Both the position numbers and the translations under genes were made by a program. A stretch of 64,000 bases of DNA from Dyella terrae (GTDB lineage: Bacteria; Pseudomonadota; Gammaproteobacteria; Xanthomonadales; Rhodanobacteraceae), in the NCBI RefSeq assembly GCF_022394535.1, contig NZ_CP089414.1:1178001-1242000 (forward strand). The letters are read 5' to 3'. Shown here piece by piece: positions 48,361 through 57,775 of this stretch. The notes under the pieces were generated by a model. That model saw only the letters and a program-made list of their open reading frames with translations, was not told where the DNA came from and made no database searches. Each line of letters begins with the position of its first letter. The stretch's first letter is position 1.

Positions 48361-50859
48361 ATGCTACTCGCAGAGTATCCACAGGAAGTGGAAGGCCACC
48401 CGGATGTGGCAACAGTCACCACGCAGATCGTTCCATCCGTCCACACACGACTTTCCGGACTCGATGGCCTCCGGGCCATCGCGGTGTCGGCCGTCGTGCT
48501 TTTTCATGCCGATTTTTACTGGGCGCGAGGTGGCTACCTCGGCGTCGATCTGTTCTTTGTCATTTCCGGCTTCCTCATTACGGGGCTGATGGCCCGTGAA
48601 GTGGACCGCAGGGGTCGGCTGGATCTGCGCGACTTCTACTGGCGTCGCGCCAAACGCCTGCTGCCCGCATCGTGGCTGATGATGGCCGTGGTGGTGGCGA
48701 TCGCCACGTGGGTCGCGCGCGATGCACTGCCCCATCTGCGCAACGACGTCGTCGCTTCGCTCGCCTACGTCACCAACTGGGAATTGCTGCGCAGCCAGAC
48801 CTCCTACTTCGAGGCCACGGGCCGACCACCGCTTCTGCAGCACCTGTGGTCGCTCGCCATCGAAGAGCAGTTCTACATCCTGTGGGCGCCGCTGGCCTTC
48901 ATTCTTCTACCGCGCATGAAGCGTCGAGGCATGGCGGTTATCGCCATCGCGCTTGCCGCGGCTTCCGCCGCATGGATGGCGCTGTTGGCGCACAAGATCG
49001 GCTATCCCGGACAGGGTGATCCGTCGCGCCTGTATTTCGGCACCGATACCCACGGCTTTGCCCTGCTGCTCGGTTCGGCCCTGGGCCTGCTCTGGCAGCC
49101 GTCACCCGAACTGGATCGCCCAGGTGTGATGGCCCGCGCCACCGGCTGGCTGCTCGGTCTGATCGCACTGACATGCATGGTCGCGCTGTTCGCCATGATG
49201 GGCGAAGACACGCCCAGGCTTTATCCGTGGGGCTTCCTTGCCGCTGCGGCGACGTCGCTCGCACTGATCATGATCGCCACGCATCCGGGCATGGCGTTCG
49301 GCCGCTGCCTTGATAACCCCGTGATGCGCTGGATCGGCGAGCGCTCCTACGGGATCTACCTGTGGCACTGGCCGGTGTTCATGCTGACGCGCCCGGGTAT
49401 GGATCTGCGCGCGCTGGACAACCGCTCGGTGCTCGTCGTGCGCATCGTGCTGACGCTCGTCGTGGCAGCGCTCTCCTACCGCTATCTGGAAATGCCCATT
49501 CGTCGCGGTGCGCTCGGACGCATCTTCACCAGCACGCGCCGCCACGCATGGCCGGGACGCGTGGCGGTGATCGCTACGCTGGTGCTGGTATTCGCCTCCA
49601 TGGGCGTCTCGCTCTGGCACGCGCCCGCGCAAGCGAAGCCCGCGCAAGACGTGCGCGATGCGCTCGACCTCACTGCACCCGTAGCACCAATCCAACTACA
49701 GGACACGATTGCACCCATTGCAGCCGTGTCGGTGGAAGCGCCTGTCGAACCCGTGGTTGCACCGGTAGTCGACACGCAACCGGATCAACCCGCCGTGGAG
49801 GCGTTCACCGGTGACGAGCTGACGGCCGTGGGCGACTCCGTGTTGCTGGGCTCCAGCCGCCTGCTGAAGGCCACGCTGCCCGGCGCGGACGTGCACGCAA
49901 CGATGGGCTGGCAGGCCGCCGATGTCATCCGACAGATCAAGACGCTCAAGAGCGCAGGCGCCGTGCGCGAAGTGGCACTGGTACACCTGGGAACCAACGG
50001 CTACGTCACCGAGGATCAGCTGCGGCAGATTCTTTCCATGCTGTCCGACTGCAAGCGCGTGGTGCTGGTCAACACGCACGTGCCGCGTCGCTGGATGGAA
50101 GCCAACAACGCACTGATCGACCAAGTGGCGCCCGACTATCCGAACGTGGTTACTGTGCGCTGGAACGATGCGTCGGATAACCAGCCCGATTACTTCGTTT
50201 CCGATGGCGTTCACCTGACCACCATCGGCCAGCGCGCCTTCATCACGGAAATCATGCGCACAGGTCATCTGGCGCGTGACAAGGCGGAAACCGCAGCAGC
50301 AGACACGACCGAGACCGCGGCGACCCATGCCACGGGCGATCTTTCACCTACGCTCGAACTGGCCCCGCAACCGGCGGCCAGCGACGACTACTGGAACAAA
50401 ATGGCCCGTTGCGAGACGGATGCCAATTGGCAGAACGGCGGTCGTCATTCCGGCGGCCTTGGCATGTCGGTGGACGACTGGAAAACCTGGGGTGGTAATC
50501 AATTTGCCCCTACCCCGGCCGAAGCTACGCCCGCCCAGCAGATCGAAGTCGCCAATCGCATCTCGACGCAGGGCTGGACGAATGACACGGGCGATATCGT
50601 CAAACCCATCGGCTTCGTACGCTGGCGCTGCGTGGCAGCATTGGGTCGCCCGCACTCCGCCTCACCCAACACGTATACGCGAGATAGCGTGCTGGCGCAG
50701 ACGTTCCATCTGGGCGAGCGCGGCGACGTCGTGCGTGATCTGCAGCTGATCCTCACCGAAACACCCGATGGCATCTACACCATGAAGCTACGCAAGAAAC
50801 ACCTTGCGTATCTGAAGCAGAATGGCCTGCCCGAGAACCTCGCGGGCACGGATTCTTGA
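48361..50859 (+). CDS. Acyltransferase-3 / SGNH / Rpf-like transglycosylase / peptidoglycan-binding fusion
   Basis: 832 residues in four parts. (1) About 25-400: membrane acyltransferase 3 (GLDGLRAIAVSAVVLFHADF, YLGVDLFFVISGFLITG, WRRAKRLLPASW, HLWSLAIEEQFYILW), ending in a last helix near 395-410. (2) About 485-635: SGNH domain with GDS at 491-493, GTNG at 544-547 and DGVH at 615-618. (3) About 675-757: lysozyme-fold domain like actinobacterial Rpf, with MARCETDANW (Cys684, Glu685), GGLGMSVDDWKTWGG, APTPAEATPAQQIEVANRI and RWRC (Cys757). Glu685 aligns with the Rpf catalytic Glu, and Cys684/Cys757 with its disulfide. (4) 781-828: LGERGDVVRDLQ, DGIYTM and LKQNGLPEN, like a peptidoglycan-binding module. 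Parts 2-4 should be periplasmic. Parts 1-2 are the O-antigen/peptidoglycan O-acetyltransferase plan; parts 3-4 are unexpected. Identification of part 4 is weaker than of part 3. Confidence 0.85.
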   Translation: MLLAEYPQEVEGHPDVATVTTQIVPSVHTRLSGLDGLRAIAVSAVVLFHADFYWARGGYLGVDLFFVISGFLITGLMAREVDRRGRLDLRDFYWRRAKRLLPASWLMMAVVVAIATWVARDALPHLRNDVVASLAYVTNWELLRSQTSYFEATGRPPLLQHLWSLAIEEQFYILWAPLAFILLPRMKRRGMAVIAIALAAASAAWMALLAHKIGYPGQGDPSRLYFGTDTHGFALLLGSALGLLWQPSPELDRPGVMARATGWLLGLIALTCMVALFAMMGEDTPRLYPWGFLAAAATSLALIMIATHPGMAFGRCLDNPVMRWIGERSYGIYLWHWPVFMLTRPGMDLRALDNRSVLVVRIVLTLVVAALSYRYLEMPIRRGALGRIFTSTRRHAWPGRVAVIATLVLVFASMGVSLWHAPAQAKPAQDVRDALDLTAPVAPIQLQDTIAPIAAVSVEAPVEPVVAPVVDTQPDQPAVEAFTGDELTAVGDSVLLGSSRLLKATLPGADVHATMGWQAADVIRQIKTLKSAGAVREVALVHLGTNGYVTEDQLRQILSMLSDCKRVVLVNTHVPRRWMEANNALIDQVAPDYPNVVTVRWNDASDNQPDYFVSDGVHLTTIGQRAFITEIMRTGHLARDKAETAAADTTETAATHATGDLSPTLELAPQPAASDDYWNKMARCETDANWQNGGRHSGGLGMSVDDWKTWGGNQFAPTPAEATPAQQIEVANRISTQGWTNDTGDIVKPIGFVRWRCVAALGRPHSASPNTYTRDSVLAQTFHLGERGDVVRDLQLILTETPDGIYTMKLRKKHLAYLKQNGLPENLAGTDS

Positions 50860-50879
50860 ATGACCGGAGCATATGGCGC

Positions 50880-52238
50880 ATGGCACCAGTAACACGTTTT
50901 TTGATGATCAGTGCCTGGTGCGCTGGCCTTTCCGCTCTTTCCTGCAGCCTTCCCGCTCAAGCACAGGATGCCCCTTCGTCGCTCGACGGCGTCAGCGACC
51001 TTGTCTGCCCCAACGCGCCGCCAGCGCCACCCAAGCCGATAGCGGGCCGCCCCGCCGCCCGCGTCAACATGAGCGGCACCCAGATGCCCAGCGACGCCGA
51101 ACTCGGCCCGCTGGCCAGGACGACCATCCGCCCGCAACCCCTGGTTGATACACAGACCCTTGCTGGATTCGCGCCGGGCAACAGCGAGCAACCGCGACGC
51201 ATCGCCATCTGGGGAGACAGCCATATCGCCGGTGGTCCGTTTGCATCGACGCTGATCCAGTCGCTGCGCGACAAGGGACTGAGCGTCGCCCCTCGCTTAC
51301 TGCCGCCAACGATGGGCCGCGCCAATGTGGTGCTACCGGGTTTGCGCGCGTACTGCATCGGCTCGAGCTGGACGACCGACATCGCCTACACCTCGCCATC
51401 GCCGCTCGACATCGGGCCAGGCTTGGCTAACCGTGTCGTCGACGCCGGGCCGGACAGCTACGTCTGGCTCGACGTGCGCAATCCCTCGCGGCAAGCCGAT
51501 GTGCGACAGCTCCAGGTGATCTATAGCGCACCCGCCGGCGCGACCATCGATTACGTGATCGACGATGGCGCACAGCGCACCGTGACATTGCCTGCATCGA
51601 ATACCAGCCAGGCGTTAGCGCTCGGCACCAACGGCGCCATGTCCACCATCAAGCTGCGCGTATCGCAGGGCAAGCTGGTGCTGCAGGGTTTCATCCTTGA
51701 CCGACCGCAGATGCCCGACGTCAGCTTCGACGTGTTCGGCCTGCCTTCCGCGACGGTAAAGGGCTGGGCCAACGTCAATCCGAGCACGTTCGCCCAATCA
51801 CTGCATGGCGTGAGTTACGACGGCGTGTTGTTGGAATTCGGTACCAACGAAGGCGCGGACCCTGACTTCGACACCGAGAAGTACGCCGCGATGCTGGAGC
51901 GCGCGCTCGGCAATATGCGACAAGTATTTCCCAAGGCATCGTGTGTGCTGGTGGGGCCACCCGATCGCGGCGTGTTGCGCCAAGGCAAGGGCGGCACGCT
52001 GCCGCTGCTCACCTACAGTCGCGTACACCAGCGCATCGAGCAGGTACAACGAGACGTAGGCAGCCGTTTCGGCTGTGCGGCCTGGAGCTGGCAAGACCTC
52101 ATGGGCGGACAAGGCGGCAGCTACGGTTGGGCGCATGCGCAACCCAGTCTGATGGGCCACGACCTGATCCACCTCAGCCCGGACGGCTATCGGCTCACCG
52201 GCCGCTCGCTGGCTCACAGCCTGGGCTGGTCGCCCTGA
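50880..52238 (+). CDS. Secreted SGNH/GDSL-family hydrolase or O-acetyl-transfer protein
   Basis: 452 residues from the ATG at 50880; a TTG at 50856 overlapping the upstream stop is an alternative. A signal peptide (LMISAWCAGLSALSCSLPAQAQ) is followed by a long domain with the SGNH blocks: IWGDSHIAGG (Ser114), FGTNEGAD (Asn323) and DLIHLSPDGY (Asp428, His431). An insertion rich in beta strands (residues ~190-310: WLDVRNPSRQADVRQLQVIY) could be a carbohydrate-binding module. Relatives act as acetyl esterases or transferases on peptidoglycan or polysaccharides. It starts about 20 bases after the acyltransferase fusion gene, so the two are co-transcribed and probably act on the same glycan. Confidence 0.82.
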   Translation: MAPVTRFLMISAWCAGLSALSCSLPAQAQDAPSSLDGVSDLVCPNAPPAPPKPIAGRPAARVNMSGTQMPSDAELGPLARTTIRPQPLVDTQTLAGFAPGNSEQPRRIAIWGDSHIAGGPFASTLIQSLRDKGLSVAPRLLPPTMGRANVVLPGLRAYCIGSSWTTDIAYTSPSPLDIGPGLANRVVDAGPDSYVWLDVRNPSRQADVRQLQVIYSAPAGATIDYVIDDGAQRTVTLPASNTSQALALGTNGAMSTIKLRVSQGKLVLQGFILDRPQMPDVSFDVFGLPSATVKGWANVNPSTFAQSLHGVSYDGVLLEFGTNEGADPDFDTEKYAAMLERALGNMRQVFPKASCVLVGPPDRGVLRQGKGGTLPLLTYSRVHQRIEQVQRDVGSRFGCAAWSWQDLMGGQGGSYGWAHAQPSLMGHDLIHLSPDGYRLTGRSLAHSLGWSP

Positions 52239-52310
52239 TCGCAAAGGCAACAACGCCTTGTCCATGATCGGGGACAAGGCGTTCACTCGACCGGGTGCTA
52301 ATCTCGCCGA

Positions 52311-53381
52311 ATGCACGCCCATTGGATCAGCCACGCCATCCAGACGCTGGACGCCGAGGCCCATCGCTCGGCGGACACGCACCTCATCCGATTGGATTTG
52401 CCTGCCTTTCCCGGCATTCCGCTTTACCTCAAGGATGAATCGGTCCACCCCACCGGCAGCCTGAAGCATCGACTGGCACGTTCGCTGTTCCTCTATGCCA
52501 TCTGCAACGGCTGGCTCGAGCAGGGACGCCCCGTGGTGGAAGCATCCAGCGGCAGCACCGCAATCTCCGAGGCTTATTTCGCGCGGCTGCTCGACCTGCC
52601 CTTCTTTGCGGTAATGCCGCGTAGTACCTCACGCGACAAGATCACGCAGATCGAATTCTTCGGCGGCCACTGTCATCTCATCGACGACACCGACGTCTAT
52701 GGCGCCGCGCAACGGCTGGCCGACGAGATCGGCGGCCACTACATGGACCAGTTCACCTATGCCGAGCGCGCCACCGACTGGCGCGGCAACAACAACATTG
52801 CCGAATCGATCTTCCGGCAGATGCAGCACGAGCCCGATCCCACGCCGCGCTGGATCGTCGTACCGGCCGGCACGGGCGGCACTTCCGCCACCATCGGCCG
52901 CTACATCCGTTATCGCGGCGGCCAGCTTGATCGCACGCAACTGGCCGTGGTCGATCCGGAACACTCAGTGTTCTACGACTACTACCATCATCGCGATCCG
53001 TGCCTGCAACTATCGCGCGGCTCGCGCATCGAAGGCATCGGTCGTCCGCGTGTGGAACCGTCGTTTATGCCCGGCGTCATCGACCGCATGCTGCGCGTGC
53101 CCGACGCCGCCAGCATTGCCGCCCTTGGCCTATTGGAAATGCTGCTCGGGCGGCGATGCGGTGGCTCTACCGGCACGAACTTGGTCGGTGCGCTACAACT
53201 GATGGCTGAAATGAAAGCACGAGGTGAACACGGCCCGATGGTCACCCTGATCTGCGACGGCGGCGATCGCTACAGCGGCAGCTATTACGACAGGAATTGG
53301 CTGGATCGCGAAGGCCTCCATCAGCCCGACGAACGCTCGCGTCTGGAAACGGTGCTCGGCGAAGGACGCTGGATCGACTGA
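52311..53381 (+). CDS. PLP-dependent cysteine synthase-family enzyme
   Basis: 356 residues of the fold-type II PLP family. Lys52 in [11 protein letters not shown] should bind [21 protein letters not shown] is the substrate loop, [16 protein letters not shown] binds the phosphate, and [16 protein letters not shown] and [12 protein letters not shown] close the site. The extra length and the GGSTGTN block place it with the CysK-like group that includes L-cysteine desulfhydrase-type proteins. Whether it makes or breaks down cysteine cannot be told. It is followed 53 bases later by the 3-hydroxyanthranilate dioxygenase gene. Confidence 0.85.
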   Translation: MHAHWISHAIQTLDAEAHRSADTHLIRLDLPAFPGIPLYLKDESVHPTGSLKHRLARSLFLYAICNGWLEQGRPVVEASSGSTAISEAYFARLLDLPFFAVMPRSTSRDKITQIEFFGGHCHLIDDTDVYGAAQRLADEIGGHYMDQFTYAERATDWRGNNNIAESIFRQMQHEPDPTPRWIVVPAGTGGTSATIGRYIRYRGGQLDRTQLAVVDPEHSVFYDYYHHRDPCLQLSRGSRIEGIGRPRVEPSFMPGVIDRMLRVPDAASIAALGLLEMLLGRRCGGSTGTNLVGALQLMAEMKARGEHGPMVTLICDGGDRYSGSYYDRNWLDREGLHQPDERSRLETVLGEGRWID

Positions 53382-53434
53382 GCCGCGGTGCTTACACTCC
53401 CCACCTGTCGCCCTCCCCACCGACGGAGCCCTAC

Positions 53435-53956
53435 ATGGCCCTGACGCCACCCATCGACCTGCAACGCTGGATCGACGAACACCGTCACCTGCTGAAGCCG
53501 CCCGTCGGCAACAAGTGCATCGTGGACGGTGACTTCATTGTGATGATCGTAGGCGGCCCGAATGCGCGCACGGACTTCCATTACGACGAAGGTCCGGAAT
53601 TCTTCTATCAGCTCGAAGGCGAGATGGTGCTGAAGGTGCAGGACGAGGGCATGTTGCGCGATATACCGATCCGCGCCGGCCAGATGTTCTACCTGCCGCC
53701 CTGCGTGCCGCACTCCCCGCAACGCATGCCCGAATCCATCGGCCTGGTGATCGAGCGGCGACGCCTCGCCGGCGAGAAAGACGGCCTGATGTGGTACTGC
53801 GAGCGCTGCAACCACAAGTTGTACGAGGAGTACTTCACCCTCGACAGCATCGAGCAGGATTTTCCACCCGTGTTCGAACGCTTCTACCGCTCGATCGATG
53901 CCCGCACTTGCGTGGAATGCGGGCACCTGAATCCGGCACCCGCGAAGTACGCCTAA
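53435..53956 (+). CDS. 3-hydroxyanthranilate 3,4-dioxygenase
   Basis: 173 residues from the ATG at 53435, which has GGAG six bases upstream. This cupin enzyme opens 3-hydroxyanthranilate to 2-amino-3-carboxymuconate semialdehyde, a step in tryptophan degradation or quinolinate (NAD) synthesis. Metal ligands are in [20 protein letters not shown] and the later His in [12 protein letters not shown]-terminal rubredoxin-like pair of CxxC motifs (CERC, CVEC) is present, as in bacterial enzymes of this class. No other kynurenine-pathway gene is in the window. Confidence 0.93.
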   Translation: MALTPPIDLQRWIDEHRHLLKPPVGNKCIVDGDFIVMIVGGPNARTDFHYDEGPEFFYQLEGEMVLKVQDEGMLRDIPIRAGQMFYLPPCVPHSPQRMPESIGLVIERRRLAGEKDGLMWYCERCNHKLYEEYFTLDSIEQDFPPVFERFYRSIDARTCVECGHLNPAPAKYA

Positions 53957-53965
53957 GCAGCGGCC

Positions 53966-54499
53966 TCAGCTACGCTGCAGCCACTTGCTCGCCATGCGGC
54001 GCAATGATTCGTCGCTCGCAGGGTCGTCGGCGATTTCCCGAATGGAGCGCCACGCTAGTGCGTGTGATTCCTCGCTGACTTCGAAGGCCTCGTTCGCACC
54101 CGCACGCACGACGTAACGCACGTCGTAATGCCAGTGCTCCGGCTCCTGCGCGCGGGCGGGAATGCGATGGCGATCGAGATCGAATGGCCCAAGCTCGACG
54201 TTGAGACCGGTGAGTCCGGACTCCTCTTCCGCCTCACGCAAGGCAACCTGCGAAAGATCCATATCACCGTCAGCATGGCCGCCCAGTTGCAGCCAACGAC
54301 TCAATTTGCGGTGGTGGGTCAGCAGGACGCGTTCGCCATCGGCACTGACGAGCCATGCCGATCCGGTGAAATGTCCCTCAAGGGATTCGCGCAGAAACAC
54401 CTGCTGGCCGCCTGCCAAAAAATCGATGAAGTGCGAGACATCGCCCTCATGGGGCCACTGCTGGCCGTAATGCTGAAACTGTGCGAGCAGTGCGCTCAT
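53966..54499 (-). CDS. Nudix hydrolase
   Basis: 177 residues from the ATG at 54499; an ATG at 54523 is also open and neither has a clear ribosome binding site. The Nudix box is complete (GGHADGDMDLSQVALREAEEESGL, matching Gx5Ex7REUxEExGU). The surrounding LLTHHRKLSRWLQLGG and HWHYDVRYVVRA are typical of a subgroup of unknown substrate. It is convergent with the dioxygenase gene, with nine bases between stops. Confidence 0.9.
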   Translation of the reverse strand: MSALLAQFQHYGQQWPHEGDVSHFIDFLAGGQQVFLRESLEGHFTGSAWLVSADGERVLLTHHRKLSRWLQLGGHADGDMDLSQVALREAEEESGLTGLNVELGPFDLDRHRIPARAQEPEHWHYDVRYVVRAGANEAFEVSEESHALAWRSIREIADDPASDESLRRMASKWLQRS

Positions 54500-54755
54500 G
54501 GATCGTCCATTGCGTAAGAACATAAAGAAGTGGCCGCGTACCTACGTCGCCGCCGAACTGCATTATTTCAGAGATGGGCGGGCTTGACCCAGTTCAGAAG
54601 CGGGCCGCAGGCGACCGCAGTGCAACTTGTACCGCCAAGGTCCGCTGGGCTATGGTGGCCTGTCGTCGCTGGGGAGGCGACGCATGCATGGACCGTGGCG
54701 AAAGTCACGGTGGCAAGTTCATAAGAAACGACAGATCCGGCGGTAGGGGAGAAAC

Positions 54756-56249
54756 ATGCTGAAAAACCTGTTCGCGACGCACCCGATTCAGGCGTCGCCA
54801 CACGTCGATGCAGGCGAATTGCCGCACGACAGCCTGGAAGGCGAAGCCAGCCTCAAGCGCGTACTTACCGCCCGCCATCTGGTGACGCTCGGCGTCGGCG
54901 CGGTCATCGGCGCCGGCATCTTCGTCATCACCGGACAGGCCGCCGCCGAACACGCCGGCCCCGCCTTGATCATCAGCTTCATCGTCGCCGGCATTGCTTG
55001 CGCTTTCGCGGGCCTGTGCTACGCGGAATTCGCGGCGATGATTCCCGTTTCCGGCAGCGCGTACGCCTATTCCTACGCAACCCTGGGCGAAATCGTCGCC
55101 TGGTTCATCGGCTGGAACCTCGTCCTCGAATATTTGTTCGCCGTGGCAACGGTGGCGGCCGGCTGGTCCGGCTATTTCAACGAGTGTCTTTCCATCCTCG
55201 GCCACTGGACTGGACTATCGCTGGCGCTGCCCGACTATCTGTCGACCGCGCCGCTCAAGTTCACCGACACGCACCAGATCGTCACCACCGGCGCACTGAT
55301 CAACCTGCCGGCGGTACTCATCGTCAGCGGCCTGACCTGGCTCTGCTACGTGGGCATCACACAGTCGACCTTCGTCAACTCGCTGATCGTGACCATCAAA
55401 GTGGTGGTCATCGCGCTGTTCCTGATCTTCGCGTTCCGCTTCATCAATCCGGCCAACTGGCATCCGTTCATTCCGCCGGAAGAAGGCCCGGGCCGTTTCG
55501 GCACCAGCGGCATCTTCCGCGCCGCCGTACTGGTGTTCTTCTCCTACGTAGGCTTCGACGCCGTGTCGACGGCGGCAGGTGAAGCGAAGAATCCGCAGCG
55601 CGACATGCCCATCGGCATCCTCGGCTCGCTGGCTATCTGCACCGTTCTGTATATCGCGATGGCACTGACCCTCACCGGCATTGCTCCGTACTACAAGCTG
55701 GGCACACCGGAGCCGGTCGCTACCGCGCTGAGCCTCTACCCGCAGCTGAACTGGCTGAAGGCCATCGTGTCGTTCGGCGCGCTTGCCGGCCTGTCGTCAG
55801 TGATCCTGGTGATGCTGCTGGGCACCTCGCGTATCTTCTTCAGCATGGCGAAGGACGGCTTGCTGCCGAAGGGTATGTCACGCGTGCACGCCAAGCACCG
55901 CACGCCGCACGTGGCCACCATCATTGGTGGCGTTGCGGCGCTGGTGATTGCCGGCCTGTTCCCGGTGAGCATCCTTGGTGAATTGGTATCGATGGGCACA
56001 CTGCTGGCGTTCACCACGGTGTGCATCGGCGTGCTGATCCTGCGCTATACCCGCCCTGAACTGCCGCGTTCGTTCCGCGTGCCTGGCATCTGGTTTGTGA
56101 GCGTGGCCGGGTCGGTGATCTGCCTTTACTTGTTCTGGCAGTCGTTCCGCGCCAATTGGCCGCTGATGCTCGGCTGGACTACCATCGGCATGCTCATCTA
56201 TGCCATCTATGGGTATTCCCATAGCAAGCTCCGCAAGCAAAACTCCTGA
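54756..56249 (+). CDS. Amino-acid permease, APC superfamily (paralogue 1)
   Basis: 497 residues with GGGGAG just before the ATG. About 12 membrane helices. The helix-1 substrate motif GVGAVIGAGIFVITGQAAAEHAGPA and the conserved FSYVGFDAVSTAAGEAKNPQRDMPIGI are typical of the cationic amino-acid transporter (YfnA/CAT-like) branch of the APC superfamily. It should import amino acids at the inner membrane; specificity is not readable. It is followed by a terminator-like hairpin and then by a close paralogue in the same orientation. Confidence 0.93.
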   Translation: MLKNLFATHPIQASPHVDAGELPHDSLEGEASLKRVLTARHLVTLGVGAVIGAGIFVITGQAAAEHAGPALIISFIVAGIACAFAGLCYAEFAAMIPVSGSAYAYSYATLGEIVAWFIGWNLVLEYLFAVATVAAGWSGYFNECLSILGHWTGLSLALPDYLSTAPLKFTDTHQIVTTGALINLPAVLIVSGLTWLCYVGITQSTFVNSLIVTIKVVVIALFLIFAFRFINPANWHPFIPPEEGPGRFGTSGIFRAAVLVFFSYVGFDAVSTAAGEAKNPQRDMPIGILGSLAICTVLYIAMALTLTGIAPYYKLGTPEPVATALSLYPQLNWLKAIVSFGALAGLSSVILVMLLGTSRIFFSMAKDGLLPKGMSRVHAKHRTPHVATIIGGVAALVIAGLFPVSILGELVSMGTLLAFTTVCIGVLILRYTRPELPRSFRVPGIWFVSVAGSVICLYLFWQSFRANWPLMLGWTTIGMLIYAIYGYSHSKLRKQNS

Positions 56250-56259
56250 TCCGACACGA

Positions 56260-56282
56260 AGGGCCGGCCCAGCGCCGGCCCT
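56260..56282 (+). terminator. Rho-independent terminator between the two permease genes
   Basis: The nine-base arms AGGGCCGGC (56260-56268) and GCCGGCCCT (56274-56282) enclose CCAGC and are followed by CTCGTTTT. It lies eleven bases after the first permease stop, so the two genes are probably not a simple operon, or read-through is partial. Confidence 0.75.
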
Positions 56283-56323
56283 CTCGTTTTGACCCCGCGC
56301 CTCCCGCAGCACCAGGCCGACGC

Positions 56324-57775
56324 ATGCTCAAACAGTTATTCGCTCGCAAAACCGACTTCTCCGACGCCGACGACGCTTCTCACGGCCCTACCCTTCGCCG
56401 CACGCTAGGCCCCTGGGGCATCACTGCGCTGGGCATCGGCGCGGTCATCGGCACCGGCATTTTCGTGGTGACCGGCCAGGCCGCTGCGGAACACGCCGGC
56501 CCGGCCGTGCTGATCTCCTTCATGCTGGCAGCGATCTGCAGTGCCTTCACCGCGCTGTGCTACGCCGAGTTCGCCACGCTGATCCCAATCTCAGGCAGCT
56601 CGTACTCATACGCCTACGCGACGTTAGGCGAACTGGTGGCCTGGTTCATCGGCTGGAACATGGTGCTTGAGTACGGCATCTCCGCCTCCGCGGTGGCGGC
56701 GAGTTGGACCGGCTATTTCACCAGCCTGCTCGACAGCATGGGTGTCCATCTGCCGGTGTCGCTGACGGAAGCCCCACTAGCCTTCACTGATGGTCATCTG
56801 GTGGCTACGGGTCACCTGATGAACCTTCCTGCAGTGGCGATCGTGCTGGCGCTGACCGCGCTGTGCTACGTGGGCATCAAGGAGTCGTCCGGGCTCAACG
56901 TCCTCATGGTGGCGCTCAAGGTGGGCCTGATCATCATCGTGGTGGTCGCCGGCTATCGCTATATCAACCCGGCCAACTGGCACCCGTTCATTCCGGCCAA
57001 CGAAGCACCTGGCAAGTACGGCTGGTCGGGCATCATGCGCGGCGCCGCCATGGTGTTCTTCGCCTACATAGGTTTCGAGGCGACATCCACTGCGGCGCAG
57101 GAATGCAAGAACCCCCAGCGCGACCTGCCATTCGGAACGCTGGTCTCGCTGGTGATCTGCACGGTGCTCTACCTCGCGATGGCCGCCGTGCTCACGGGCC
57201 TGCTCTCCTACACCCAGCTCGGCACGGCAGAGCCTGTCGTGACGGCGGTGAAGAACTACCCGCAACTCGGCTGGTTGCGACTGGTGGTTGAGATCGGTGC
57301 GCTCATCGGCCTGTCGTCCGTGATCCTGGTCATGATCATCGCGCAGCCGCGCATCTTCATGATCATGTCCCGCGATGGTCTGCTGCCGAAGGTGTTCAAC
57401 CGCATCCATCCCAAGTACCGCACGCCACATATCAACACCGTCATTACGGGTATCGGCATCGCTGTCCTGGCGGCGGTGTTTCCGCTGGATCTGCTCGCCG
57501 ACCTGACGTCAATGGGCACGCTGATCGCCTTCGTGGCGGTCTGTGCAGGCGTGCTGATCCTGCGCTATACGTCGCCCCACCTGCACCGCGGCTTCCGCGT
57601 GCCCTGGGCCTGGTTTATCTGCCCCGCGGGCGTGATCAGCTGCCTGTCCCTGCTCTATTTCATGAGCTGGTTCAACTGGCTCCTGATGATCATCTGGACG
57701 GTGCTGGGCATGGCCATCTACTTCGGCTACGGAATGCGCCACAGCCGGCTCCACCGGCAGGCCAAACAGGGTTAA
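56324..57775 (+). CDS. Amino-acid permease, APC superfamily (paralogue 2)
   Basis: 483 residues, clearly homologous to the preceding permease along its whole length (GIGAVIGTGIFVVTGQAAAEHAGPA, FAYIGFEATSTAAQECKNPQRDLPFGT). It has a shorter N-terminus and diverged outer loops. About 12 membrane helices. The GE-to-QE change in the conserved AxExKNPQRD motif and other differences suggest a different amino-acid range. Tandem duplication followed by divergence is the likely origin. Confidence 0.93.
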   Translation: MLKQLFARKTDFSDADDASHGPTLRRTLGPWGITALGIGAVIGTGIFVVTGQAAAEHAGPAVLISFMLAAICSAFTALCYAEFATLIPISGSSYSYAYATLGELVAWFIGWNMVLEYGISASAVAASWTGYFTSLLDSMGVHLPVSLTEAPLAFTDGHLVATGHLMNLPAVAIVLALTALCYVGIKESSGLNVLMVALKVGLIIIVVVAGYRYINPANWHPFIPANEAPGKYGWSGIMRGAAMVFFAYIGFEATSTAAQECKNPQRDLPFGTLVSLVICTVLYLAMAAVLTGLLSYTQLGTAEPVVTAVKNYPQLGWLRLVVEIGALIGLSSVILVMIIAQPRIFMIMSRDGLLPKVFNRIHPKYRTPHINTVITGIGIAVLAAVFPLDLLADLTSMGTLIAFVAVCAGVLILRYTSPHLHRGFRVPWAWFICPAGVISCLSLLYFMSWFNWLLMIIWTVLGMAIYFGYGMRHSRLHRQAKQG

